DNA of 19,671 bases from Mytilinidion resinicola. Lineage: Eukaryota > Ascomycota > Dothideomycetes > Mytilinidiales > Mytilinidiaceae. This document shows, piece after piece, positions 1 through 8,282 of this stretch. How positions within the stretch are numbered: the stretch's first letter is position 1; each line of letters begins with the position of its first letter. The notes below the pieces were generated by a model. It was not told the origin of the DNA. It searched no databases and was given only the letters and a program-made list of their open reading frames with translations. The translations under genes were made by a program, and so were the position numbers. The stretch covers positions 366,838 through 386,508 of the forward strand of contig NW_022985458.1 of assembly GCF_010093595.1 (NCBI RefSeq), written 5' to 3'.

Positions 1-222
1 TACAAGAACCTCTTCTTGTACAGGTGTAAGACGGCGATTTTTGGAGATAGCACCGCGTTGTGGAGGAATACCACGGGCGCGACGCGTAACCGTCTTTCTG
101 GGCACATCGTATAGTTTCTCAACGCCTCGGAAGGATGTAATTTGGCCGGTCTTGTAGGCTTGAACGCCTAGAATAACTCTGCCTTCTTGAAAGATGGCTT
201 CTTGTTGTTGTGGTGCTGCCAT
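1..222 (-). CDS. Fot1/pogo-class transposase, N-terminal 74 codons only
   Basis: Cut-and-paste DNA transposase of the Tc1/mariner superfamily, pogo/Fot1 branch; only the DNA-binding N-terminus is in the window. The frame opens at the ATG at 222 (minus strand) and stays open for 74 codons to base 1, so the gene continues outside. The start MAAPQQQEAIFQEGRV leads into a psq-type helix-turn-helix (EKLYDVPRKTVTRRARG) and then the short motif RLTPVQEEVLV, which in this family begins the second, CENP-B-like helix-turn-helix. The same layout, with a homologous L-T-x-x-E-E motif, occurs in the degraded transposase at 13935-15497. Unlike that copy, this stretch shows no stops or AT bias, so it may be a younger or unmutated copy. 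The DDE catalytic domain is not visible, so activity cannot be judged. Confidence 0.8.
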   Translation of the reverse strand, partial: MAAPQQQEAIFQEGRVILGVQAYKTGQITSFRGVEKLYDVPRKTVTRRARGIPPQRGAISKNRRLTPVQEEVLV

Positions 223-304
223 TGGGGTGGTTGTTGGACGACGCGTCGCGTGTTGAGTTGGGTGGGCCACTAGCTTGTGCGGGCCACTAACTTGTGGATT
301 ACGT
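1..304 (-). mobile_element. Fot1-like transposon, 5' end, inserted in a copia LTR
   Basis: The element's outer end is placed at 304. Read inwards on the minus strand it starts ACGTAATCCAC, close to the ACGTATTCCAC terminus of the complete Fot1-like element at 13729-15577. Just outside lies TA (305-306), the target duplicated by this superfamily, followed by TAGC from a copia LTR. The intact LTR at 17895 reads ..CTATATAGC.. at this point, so the transposon landed on one of its TA steps. Two 17-bp direct repeats (262-278 and 279-295, 15/17 identical) lie next to the end and are likely transposase-binding repeats. The other terminus is off the window. Confidence 0.7.
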
Positions 305-377
305 TATAGCTTTGATGGCAAGCTTATTAATGCAGTTCTTGCCTCAGGCCTCCACGGCTGATGCCTTGGTCTGCAAC
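305..377. repeat. copia-family LTR remnant (73 bp)
   Basis: This segment matches the last 73 bp (plus-strand sense) of the 196-bp LTRs at 10658 and 17895, ending in ..CTGCAACA at 377. It agrees with the unmutated LTR at 17895-18090 at every site where the RIP-mutated LTR differs, except the final CpG (CGACA there, CAACA here). The sequence after 377 is TTTACTT and not the C-rich polypurine-tract complement that follows the inner LTR edge at 10853. I infer that 377 is the outer edge of an LTR. The rest of the LTR should lie beyond the Fot1-like element, left of the window. Confidence 0.85.
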
Positions 378-1668
378 ATTTACTTATGATAATCAAGCCC
401 AGCCCGTAACCGTCAGGCCTGTGGCTGACGCTCGGAATATATAAAAATCCGACTCCGGAACCGTGATTAGAGGACACTATGAAGGAGCCCGTTTCTTGAG
501 CCCTACTGGACCGCCAAAACTAGGCGGCGGCCCAATATGGCCACCCAAGTTCGCACCTTGTTTGAAGGGCCCTTGAAATGGGCAGCTTGGCTACCCGCTT
601 CCAGACGCCTGTCTCCAATACCCTGTGACTGCCCGCGCCGAATTCACCTGGATGCTCGCCAACGGCATCGCCACCGGTCTGATGGACTCCTATTCCCTAG
701 AACTAACGTGCTTCCCTCTGTGCCGAGACGCACGGTGTCACGAGACGGAAAATAGAAGATTCCATTTCATGCTCTCCCTCATCAGTTTGCCGTTCCATAT
801 GTAATGTCCCATGATTCTCCGGCCCTTGGCCCACAGCATACTTACACAGCGAGCGAAACTGGAAGGTCTTGGTCGCTGTCGCTATCGAATTGCTCATCGC
901 AAGATCTGATGCTCCAGATTCACCCCCTGCTACATCGTCGCCATCGCCAGCTATGCGAATTTCAGGGGCCTAATGGTGTAGCGCAATACCAGATGAGATC
1001 TGTGTCGGGTATTTAAAGACAATCAGCCCTGTGTGGCCGGCATGAGCAAGTCCGGCCGAGCGTGGAAGGATGAGGTCTTATGCGTGTCAAGGAACCCTCA
1101 TTATAGCGCGTCTGCTTTAGAATGCATTAGGTTAGCGGAAATAATGCCAAGCAAACTATATGATTGCATCTGCCTTGGCACATCAGGACATACAGTAATT
1201 ACTACAAGCCACGAGCATGCGGCTGTGCACGACAGCCCCCTCCTTGTTCAGTGAGTGCGAATGCTCTCCGCCCTGGAGCAAATTCGCTCTCACAACCGCC
1301 CACAACCTACCTTGCTGCTTGTCAAATATGAAACAACTACGCAAGACCTCAAAATGACTTGCGGCATTTCAACAACGATGAGCAACCTATGCCAGGATTC
1401 AGTGTGCAGTGCGCAAGGCTTCCAATGAAATGGGCGACACGAGTGTCCCTTCGCGTTGTGTCTGCCTTCCGATGCAAATGGCCGGTCAGCCTGCGCCACG
1501 ATGCAGCCTCATGAGCAGCGCCTACGACCACCACTGCATAACCTTCTCACGATCAGTCCTTCGACGTCTGTTTCCATTCTGTCGATCTTGAACCGCACAC
1601 CTTGCGCCGATATGCCGAACGAGCCGCACGAGTCGCGCTTGCCATGAGATCGCACCCGACCCTCAGGC
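378..1668. other. gene-less stretch upstream of the NLR gene
   Basis: No convincing gene is seen on either strand. Open frames here are short (up to 94 codons), overlap one another on both strands and show no recognisable domain. One stretch at about 652-804 (+) reads MLANGIATGLMDSYSLEL and on to a stop; I do not recognise it and it may be chance or a gene remnant. A TATA-like TATATAAAA lies at 438-446, but no credible ORF follows it. The last few hundred bases presumably hold the promoter and 5' UTR of the gene starting at 1669, with no distinctive element that I can name. Base composition is balanced, without the AT-rich RIP pattern. Confidence 0.6.
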
Positions 1669-4456
1669 ATGGCTCTCATACACCTTTTGCAGCGCAAACC
1701 GGACGGCGAGATCGTCTTTCGCGAACCTACCAGCGGCGATGTCCCTGCCTACGCAATACTCTCTCATACATGGGGAAAAGAGGAGGTCAACTTTCAGGAC
1801 ATGGAAGCCAACGCGGACATGAGCAAGACTGTGAGCAAGGCTGGGTGGAGGAAGATAGAGTTCTGCGCGAAGCAGGCCGCAAGTGATGGACTACGATACT
1901 TCTGGGTAGACACCTGCTGCATCGATAAGAAGAATGCGGTCGAGCTCGGCGCGGCGATCAACTCTATGTTTCGGTGGTATCAGAACGCTGCGCGCTGCTA
2001 CGTCTACCTTTCGGATGTCTCCAAACTCGACAACAAAGCAGATGGCAAAATGGCATGGGAAGAGGCCTTCAGGACGAGTCGATGGTTTACCCGAGGCTGG
2101 ACGCTTCAAGAGCTTATTGCACCAAGGCTGGTTGACTTCTTCAGCTTGGAGGGTGAGCGACTTGGGAGCAAATTATTGCTTGAGTCCGAGATACACGAGA
2201 TTACCAGCATCGCAAAGAATGCTCTCCGAGGCGATGCATTGTCGAATTTTAGCATTAAAGAGCGGAGGTCCTGGGCAGAGCGCCGCAATACCACAATTGA
2301 AGAGGATGAAGTGTACTGTTTAGTCGGGATCTTTAATGTTTCCATGGTGCCAAACTATAGGGAGAGAAGGGATCAAGCATTCCGGCGGCTAGAGGAAGAG
2401 ATTCACAGGTTATACAAGGGTAAAGTTTTTGCACAGATGTGCTAACTAAAGCAATGGAACTGACCAGCACAGGTGTCGATTTCGAACAATTTGCCGTCGG
2501 GCTCAACCTTGCGTCATTTCCTGAAGCTGCACAGTTTGTTGCCAGAGAGAAGGAGCTGTTGAAGATGCATGAGCTGCTTCATGGTCATAGTAGCCGATCG
2601 GCAGTCGTCCTTCACGGGCTTGGAGGAATTGGAAAGACTCAGCTGGCGGTCGAATACGTCAGACGACACAAGGAGAAATACACGGCGATATTCTGGCTGA
2701 ATGCGAATAATGAAGATTCTCTTCGGCTGAGCTTTCGAAGCATTGCTCAGCAAGTCCTGAAACATCATCCTTCGACTAGAGTACTTATCAATGTGGATTT
2801 GGAAGGAGACCTTGATCGAGTGGTCAATGCAGTCAAAGCCTGGCTCGATCTCCGGGAAAACACACATTGGCTGATGACCTATGACAATTACGACAATCCC
2901 AGAACCTCTAACGATTCCGACCGCTCAGCGGTGGATGTGCGTCGATATTTACCAGAAACTGACCACGGCTCGATCATCATCACGACGCGGTCAGCGAGTG
3001 TTACCCAAGGTCGACGTCTCCACGTTCAGAAGTTGACAGGACCTGAGGACGGGCTCAAGATCTTGTCGAACATGTCTGGAAGGGAGGGTATTGAAAACGG
3101 TATGTCACTTTGGGATAAAATGAGTTGAACGGAGCTGATCAGATAGATCCTGATGCAAAAGCGCTCGTCATGAAGCTAGATGGCCTGCCTCTTGCTCTCT
3201 CCACGGCTGGGGCATATCTAGAGCACGTGACCACAAGCTTCGCGGAGTATCTTCGGCTATATGAGGCATCATGGCTGAAACTCCAGATGACGAGTCCAAG
3301 GTTAAGTTCATATGAAGACCGATCACTGTACACGACATGGCAGGTCACCTTTGATCGGATTCGAAAACAGAATGCGGCCTCAGCCCAATTGCTTAAGCTG
3401 TGGGCATATTTTGATAAGCAAGACGTGTGGTTTGAACTTCTTCAACATGCATGCTCTGCGGACAATAAGTGGATACGGAAGCTTACTGAGGACAAATTGA
3501 ACTTTAACGAGGCAGTTCGACTGCTATGCGAATACGGTCTGGCTCATACAGAACCTTCACTTCGACAGCCGTCTGGATCCGCAGGGTATGGTGTGCATAG
3601 CTGTGTGCACTCGTGGATGATATCTGTATTGAACGGCGAGTGGGACAATGGCTTAGCAAGGCTAGCCCTGACTTGCGTGGCATCTGAAGTTCCTAGCACG
3701 GATGTAGACAAGTGGTGGCTCCTACAGCAGCGGCTCCTTCAACATGCTGCAAGACATGAACATTTCATCACGGACGGCAACGTGGGTATTGAGGGAATAG
3801 AATGGGTGCTGCACAACCTACGCTTGCTCTACGCCGACCAAGGCAAGCTGGCCGACGCGGAGGCCATGTACACTCGGGCGCTGCAAGGCAACGAGGAGGC
3901 ACTTGGACCGAAGCACACATCGACACTCAATACGGTCAACAACCTAGGCAACCTCTACAAGAACCAAGGCAAGCTGGCCGATGCGGAGGCCATGTACACT
4001 CGGGCGCTGCAAGGCTACGAGGAGGCACTTGGACCGAAGCACACATCGACACTCAATACGGTCAACAACCTAGGCAACCTCTACAAGAACCAAGGCAAGC
4101 TGGCCGACGCGGAGGCCATGTACACTCGGGCGCTGCAAGGCTACGAGGAGGCACTTGGCCCTCAACTCGTGCCATCGTACTTACCAGCGTTGAATACCAT
4201 GTTCGCCTTTGGCAACCTCTTCTCGCTGATAGGTCGGATAGACTTAGCGAAAGCAATGTACAGTCGGGCATTAGCTGGATACACAACCGTCCAAGGACCT
4301 TCTTCGAAATGGTGTAGGCGGCTTAAAGATCGACTTCAGGCGTTGCAAGTTGCGTCTATTGAGCCGAAAGCAGGCCAAGATGAGTCTACAGAGATTGGAG
4401 CGCCAAAGTCGAGGTCTCTTAAGCGGAGACATTCCACAAGCTGGGAAGGTGGTTGA
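1669..4456 (+). CDS. HET / NB-ARC / TPR NOD-like receptor (vegetative incompatibility class)
   Basis: Spliced as 1669-2419, 2473-3099, 3147-4456, giving 895 aa. Members of this STAND/NLR class sense a cue through C-terminal repeats, switch through the NTPase and trigger cell death or heterokaryon incompatibility through the N-terminal HET domain, probably in the cytosol. Seen: HET domain about residues 1-245, with AILSHTWG (29-36), YFWVDTCCIDK (77-87), NSMFRWY..A.CYVYLSDV (98-117) and GWTLQELIAP (143-152). NB-ARC follows: P-loop GLGGIGKT (299-306), Walker B WLMTYDN (383-389), GSIIITTR sensor (416-423) and GLPLAL (472-477). Kinesin-light-chain-like TPRs lie at about 677-820. The start fits the family: an M-x-L-I-x-L leader directly before the HET core. 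Both introns are phase 1 and join the frames without loss. No signal peptide or membrane segment is apparent. All motifs look intact, so the gene may be functional. Which non-self cue it senses cannot be read from the sequence. Confidence 0.9.
2420..2472 (+). other. intron 1 of the NLR gene (53 nt)
   Basis: Donor GTAAAG at 2420, branch site GCTAAC at 2441-2446, acceptor ACAG ending at 2472. The HET frame leaves one base (g2419) and exon 2 supplies GT, making a Gly codon and continuing VDFEQF into NB-ARC. The nearer acceptors at 2451 and 2467 are ruled out: the first gives a 32-nt intron, the second breaks the frame. Confidence 0.88.
3100..3146 (+). other. intron 2 of the NLR gene (47 nt)
   Basis: Donor GTATGT at 3100-3105, branch-like GCTGAT at 3134-3139, acceptor ATAG ending at 3146. 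This is phase 1: g3099 plus AT gives Asp, so IEN is followed by DPDAKAL and the NB-ARC segment ending in GLPLAL. The alternative acceptor CAG ending at 3142 would shift the frame. Confidence 0.88.
3838..4158 (+). repeat. near-identical 126-bp TPR-coding repeats
   Basis: Direct repeats with a 126-bp period (42 codons, one TPR of the kinesin-light-chain type) inside the NLR gene: 3838-3963, 3964-4089 and a partial third at 4090-4158. Units 1 and 2 differ at only 2 of 126 positions: one silent GAC/GAT and one Asn/Tyr change (residues QGNEEAL versus QGYEEAL). A diverged TPR-like unit follows (FGNLFSLIGRIDLAKAMYSRAL). Such DNA-level homogeneity points to recent duplication or gene conversion. Confidence 0.95.
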
Positions 4457-4753
4457 ACGCAGGATAGGCCATAATGGCAGTAACTTCTTTCTAATAACTC
4501 TGCCATTCCAACCCATTCATGTAAAGGACTGATCAAATATTCTCGTTTAACTTCCGGACTAGAATCAAGCACAGCCCCACTGTCGTGAGCTTGCCAAGCA
4601 ACACGTGCGACGAGGGGAATGCAAACACATAGATTGCTTGGCATAAGTTCCACTAACTAAATATATCATAGCGTATACGCCGCTATAAGGAGTACCCATG
4701 ACGTGCATCAGACGCCACTCTCTCCCCGCTCTGCAACACTCTGCGCCCTCTGT

Positions 4754-4914
4754 GGATCTATCATCTGCGCCACTGGGGCCCTCCATGGCTCTATCATCTG
4801 CGCCGCTGGGGCCCTCCATGGCTCTATCATCTGCGCCACTGGAGCCCTCCGTGGATCTATCATCTGCGCCACTAGGTCCCTATACGGCTCTGTCATAGGC
4901 GTCACTGGGGACCC
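4754..4914 (-). repeat. 33-bp tandem repeats encoding the transposase C-terminus
   Basis: Units at 4754-4786, 4787-4819, 4820-4852 and 4853-4885, plus a diverged fifth. Each encodes 11 residues of the type APVAQMIEPWR in the minus-strand transposase frame. The flanking tail also repeats M-S-E-A-P-E. The units are contiguous, with no spacers. Confidence 0.93.
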
Positions 4915-5752
4915 TACTGGTTCTGGCGCCTCGCTCATCCGCACCTCTGGCGGACTCCCCTCTAGCTCTGGCGCTTCGCTCATACACACCTCTGGCGAAC
5001 CCGCCTCTGGCGCAGGAGTCTTGCGCGGACGGCCGCGTTTTCCCTTGCCCGCCGTAGCTTTCCCTTTCGCCGTAGCTCTCTCTTCTTTCGCAGCAGCACG
5101 CTTCGCTTGTGCCACCATAGCTTTCTCTTTTGCAGCAGCACGCTTCGCTCGTGCCTCACTAAGGTCCTCATAGCTCATCACCTTCGCCTTCCCTAGGATT
5201 AATGACTTGGTCGATCGGCGAACTTTGGCTTCGCCGTTTGTCTTAGCCAAGAGTCGATTTTGATCCTTAAGAAGGGCATTTTCGGCAAGAGATATTCTAG
5301 CGACACTTGTAATCTTCTGTACGTGTCTATGTAGGCGCTATTTGCTGATCTTATTAAGCCTATAAGCATCCTGTTCAATCAGCTTATGTATTAGCGTGAG
5401 ACCCTCTGCTGTCACTGGCGTTACAGGTGTTTGCGGTACTTCGTCTTGCGGATAAGACACCACGTCATTAGCATTTAGAACGGAAACGGTAAGTCGAGTC
5501 GGAACTGCAACAGGGGGCCTCGGTGTATGTCTGAGTACTCTCTACGTTGAAGGGAAATAAACCAGTTGCGGCCCACCCGGCTAGGATGTTCCTTTTAGTT
5601 AATGCCCTTTCCCTTGCAGGGCTGTATAGAGATGTGAAATGCTCCTTGCTAACTACATCTACACCTCCTCGATATAGTAGTTCAACTTGGTCGCGATAGG
5701 CTGCCTTTAAGGGTGCGAAGACTCCGACGTCACAGGGCTGGAGCTTGTGAGA

Positions 5753-6018
5753 CTTAATGTGGTACATATTAGCAGGCATTTACAAAGAAGACAGACTGAC
5801 GATCGTGCTGCGTCTGCGAGCACCGCCTTTCCTGTTCTTGCAGCTCGTTTAGGAACGTGGGATGACTCGATCCGGGTCCGAAGCCCACTGTCCGAGCTGG
5901 AAGAATATTCCATGATGCCCGGGGACTCTATGCTGGCTGTGACGCCGGGGGTGGATAGGGTGAGGAGGGCATGGGGATGCTGAAGGTGAGCGGGCTTGAA
6001 GGATGGGGTATAACGTAC
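5753..6018 (-). other. 266-nt intron-like segment in the transposase gene
   Basis: The segment separates codon 300 (..LPSHT) from SHKLQPCDVG, which are contiguous in related transposases. Its boundaries fit a phase-0 fungal intron: donor GTACGT at 6018-6013, branch-like GCTAAT about 20 nt from the end, acceptor TTAAG ending at 5753. Its length is not a multiple of three, so unspliced message would be out of frame downstream. It is long for this kind of gene and stays open in the upstream frame throughout. A captured insertion is therefore the alternative; I see no obvious target duplication or terminal inverted repeats. Confidence 0.6.
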
Positions 6019-6964
6019 CGTGTGAGAGGGGAGGCGGCATAGGATGATGTTGTTTTCAAAGCAAAACTCTAAGACCTCGAGCGTCTCGTGTGTCCCGAAG
6101 CCGTCCATTATTAGAACCCGTGGTTTCTGGTTAGCTAGTTCTTTGGTTTGGGGATCAAACACACGCGTAAGCCACTCTAAGCTAATCTTAGAGTCGTTGT
6201 ATCCATTTTCAGAATGCCCATAATGCCATCCGGGGGTTGGATATGTGGTCCAGTTACTTCGGTGGGTTGAAGCTGGCCAGATTATAAAGGGGAGCAGCCG
6301 CCTGCCGTCAGCACTGATGCACTCAACAGCAGTCACCATTGTCCGCTTCACACCCGCGCCTCTATGGTCTCGCAGGTCATCCTTACCTACAAGGACTTTG
6401 ACAGAACCGAGCATGCTTAGCAAGACTCCCGTCTCATCCATATTATAGACATTTTCCGGCAGAATATCCAGATCCTGTAGCACCTTCTGGATCATTTCAA
6501 ACCACTCTACAATCTTATCATATATGTTATTCCCATGTCGCTTCCAGTTAATTGCCTTGACGGTTTTAGCTTTAAGTTCTAGATAGCGTTTCTCAAAGCC
6601 CCGAGGCCAGTTCTTGCCTGGAGGCTTGATTGGTTTATTTGTTAATTGGTTGCGGGCGACATAAAAGGCTAGCGAAGGTATATACTTAATGCGCACTAGT
6701 TGCCCAAGATTAGACATTAGTAATAAGAATTTAATAACAGCTTTCTCTTCGTCTGGGGTCAGGTATTGCTGGCTTTGGGCCTTTTCCTCTATTGAGCGTC
6801 GTCCCTTGTCACAATGATGGAGGGTAGAGCGAGGAACACCGCCCCGGTCTGCTAGAGCAGCGTATGTCATAGGCACGTCTAGACGGGCTTGCGCCAGCAC
6901 CTGGCTGGCTCGGTCCATGGTGGCGATTGTGGTGGTGAGAGGAAAGGAACATGAGAGGCCACGG

Positions 6965-7018
6965 CCACGAAACCAGCGGCCAGCGGCCACGAAACCAGCG
7001 GCCAGCGGCCACGAAGCC
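6965..7018. repeat. 22-bp subterminal tandem repeat of the Fot1-class element
   Basis: Two identical 22-bp units (6965-6986 and 6987-7008) and a partial third, just upstream of the transposase start. Each contains CCACGAAACCAGCGG, i.e. GTGGCC-type motifs on the minus strand. GC-rich repeated motifs near the ends also occur in the Fot1-like elements at 1-304 and 13729-15577. A role as transposase-binding sites is inferred. Confidence 0.85.
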
Positions 7019-7190
7019 AACGTGAAAGGCCACGTAGCTAACAATGAAACGCGCTAAAAATAACCAGCACGTGACCATCCGAAGCTTCGAGAAGAACGCC
7101 ACACGCTACACACCTCTCAAGTCAGTTTGGTATAGCGTAGAATATAATACAATTAGCTGAATGTATAATAAGGGCACTAAATCTATACGC

Positions 7191-7560
7191 TAAGACACTG
7201 AGCAATCCTTCGCACGGAGAAACTTTTTTATGCATGCCTTTCAAGGAGGACAGGTCTTCAAAGCATGGGACTATTTTCTTTCTTAATAGGATTATTGTCC
7301 TAAGGGTCGGAAATCTAAAAATATATCAATTGTTGTGGTGGAGCAGGGGTGCAACGCTGATTTGGATCTAGATGCTACGAACGGAATGATCGATAATATG
7401 ACTAAGGTCGTTGTATTTTTTTTAGTCGCGAACTGGTATCCTAAGGAGAAATACCTAAAGAATATTATTATATTAGCTATAACTTTATAGGCTTATAAGG
7501 AAAGACTTAAAATGTCTGAATAAAAAATAAATCTTAGGACGTAGGGTGTCTTGCGACCTA
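7191..7560. other. AT-rich stretch without a gene
   Basis: No ORF or recognisable domain. The part from about 7430 to 7540 is rich in TA steps and resembles RIP-mutated repeat DNA, so it may be the remains of an older element. There are short homopolymer runs, for example T8 near 7416. Confidence 0.5.
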
Positions 7561-7696
7561 TGTCACGGGCTACGCCCTGGGCTTCTTCTTATTGACTACC
7601 TCACAAGGCTCGGCTCGTCCCTTACGTCAATTCGAACCAACGCAGTGCCAATTCGCATAGCCTACCCAACTCGTGCAGCCTGCCGGCTTTACAAAC

Positions 7697-7742
7697 TTAG
7701 TATAGAATCAGTTCTATTCCAAGAACCTAAATTCTATACTAA
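7697..7742. repeat. 46-bp hairpin (inverted repeat)
   Basis: Perfect 12-bp arms, TTAGTATAGAAT (7697-7708) and ATTCTATACTAA (7731-7742), enclose a second 5-bp stem, GTTCT (7711-7715) with AGAAC (7722-7726). The whole could fold as a two-step stem-loop in DNA or in a transcript of the putative LTR. Function unknown. Confidence 0.8.
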
Positions 7743-7747
7743 AACTA

Positions 7748-7897
7748 GCTAGGCTGTTCCACCCTGTCCAATTTATAACGCCTTAATTTATCCTTTCCGT
7801 TCCACGTTATCCGTCCTGGTTTATAAGCCGTCACCAGGACCTATTCTGAGATTGAATCTCTATTTCTAGGAATTGGCTAGGCTGTTCCACCCTGTCC
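7748..7897. repeat. 22-bp direct repeat pair, 128 bp apart
   Basis: GCTAGGCTGTTCCACCCTGT followed by CC occurs at 7748-7769 and 7876-7897, identical over 22 bp and extending a few bases further with one mismatch. It may be an internal LTR repeat or mark an old insertion. A second short repeat pair, GCACGAYGATGCAGCACGA, is at 8018-8036 and 8050-8068. Confidence 0.85.
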
Positions 7898-8282
7898 GAT
7901 TCATCAAACCATACACTAACACGTGTTCTCACGACCTAGCCGTTCGAACGGCCGCTTAATTGGCCACACACCCTTTCCGTTTTACGTAGCCTCCTACGGA
8001 GCCTCCTTCACATTGCGGCACGACGATGCAGCACGATATTACAACACAAGCACGATGATGCAGCACGACGATACTGTACGGAGGAGGACAGGACGGTTGC
8101 ATTACTTTCTCAACGATAAGGTATATAGGCAGCGTGTTTTCGCAGTTTAGATCTTTAATAAATTCTTCTTATACTTAATATAATCTATTGTTTTAGGCCT
8201 CCGGCCCTTATATTAGAATTTATTTATTTATCCCTTTCTCCCTTATACAACTGCTCACGCGGTATAAGTACCTCTCCCCTTA

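Larger units (their letters stand above)
4708..6918 (-). pseudogene. Fot1/pogo-class DDD transposase, one frameshift and one stop
   Basis: Read leftwards from the ATG at 6918 to TGA at 4710-4708; about 648 aa if the breaks are discounted. An ATG at 7044 is open in the same frame but encodes only repeat-derived sequence, so 6918 is preferred. Order: psq-type HTH (about 8-42); CENP-B-like HTH (about 52-120, with KPPGKNWPRGFEKRY); DDE_1 catalytic core with D161 (YNMDETG), D272 (VLIMDGFGTH) and D308 (KLQPCDVG, just after the intron-like segment). D272 and D308 are 36 residues apart, as expected for pogo-type DDD. The basic C-terminal part (EARAKRAAAKEKA, GKGKRGRPRK) ends in 11-residue repeats. 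Breaks: a net +1/-2 shift at about 5538-5543, after LFPFNVE, and an in-frame TAG at 5340-5338 where CAG (Gln) fits, a CpA->TpA change. Probably inactive, though its decay looks recent. Confidence 0.88.
4671..7190 (-). mobile_element. Fot1/pogo-class DNA transposon (ends tentative)
   Basis: The element carries the transposase gene at 4708-6918. The ends are proposed only from a short inverted match: TA then GCGTATA at 4669-4677, and its reverse complement TATACGC then TA at 7184-7192. That would give a 2520-bp element flanked by the TA duplication usual for Tc1/mariner elements. The inverted match stops after 7 bp beyond the TA, shorter than in the Fot1-like element at 13729, so the exact limits are uncertain. 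The body is not RIP-degraded: composition is balanced and only one CAG->TAG stop is seen in the gene. Confidence 0.5.
7561..8282 (+). repeat. probable 5' LTR and leader of the gypsy element (limits uncertain)
   Basis: This lies directly upstream of the gypsy gag start at 8283. It begins TGTCACGGGC, a plausible LTR start, and contains an AATAAA-like TAATAAA near 8157 followed by a CT-rich stretch, as in an LTR with polyadenylation signals. It is much less AT-rich up to about 8150 than the sequence that follows. No second copy exists in the window because the element is truncated on the right, so the LTR cannot be delimited by comparison, and no tRNA primer site is clear. A separate insertion is an alternative. 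Confidence 0.4.

Noticed and set aside
652..804. 50-codon frame with MLANGIATGLMDSYSLEL
   Set aside because: Short, no homology that I recognise, no promoter or splice evidence; mentioned only in the gene-less stretch.
2420..2451. Shorter intron 1 using the first AG after the branch site
   Set aside because: 32 nt is below workable intron length; the AG at 2472 gives a 53-nt intron and keeps frame.
3802..4317. 171-codon open frame overlapping the TPR tract on the plus strand
   Set aside because: Its repeated Arg/Gly/Gln-rich sequence is the out-of-frame translation of the 126-bp TPR repeats; the NLR frame explains the DNA.
4754..4914. Repeat array considered as a CRISPR
   Set aside because: The 33-bp units are contiguous without spacers, lie in a transposase frame, and the genome is eukaryotic.
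5707..7044. Taking the whole 445-codon frame as the transposase
   Set aside because: The first 42 codons are translated subterminal repeats and the last 104 run through the intron-like segment into the wrong frame; the recognisable core begins at 6918 and continues after 5752.
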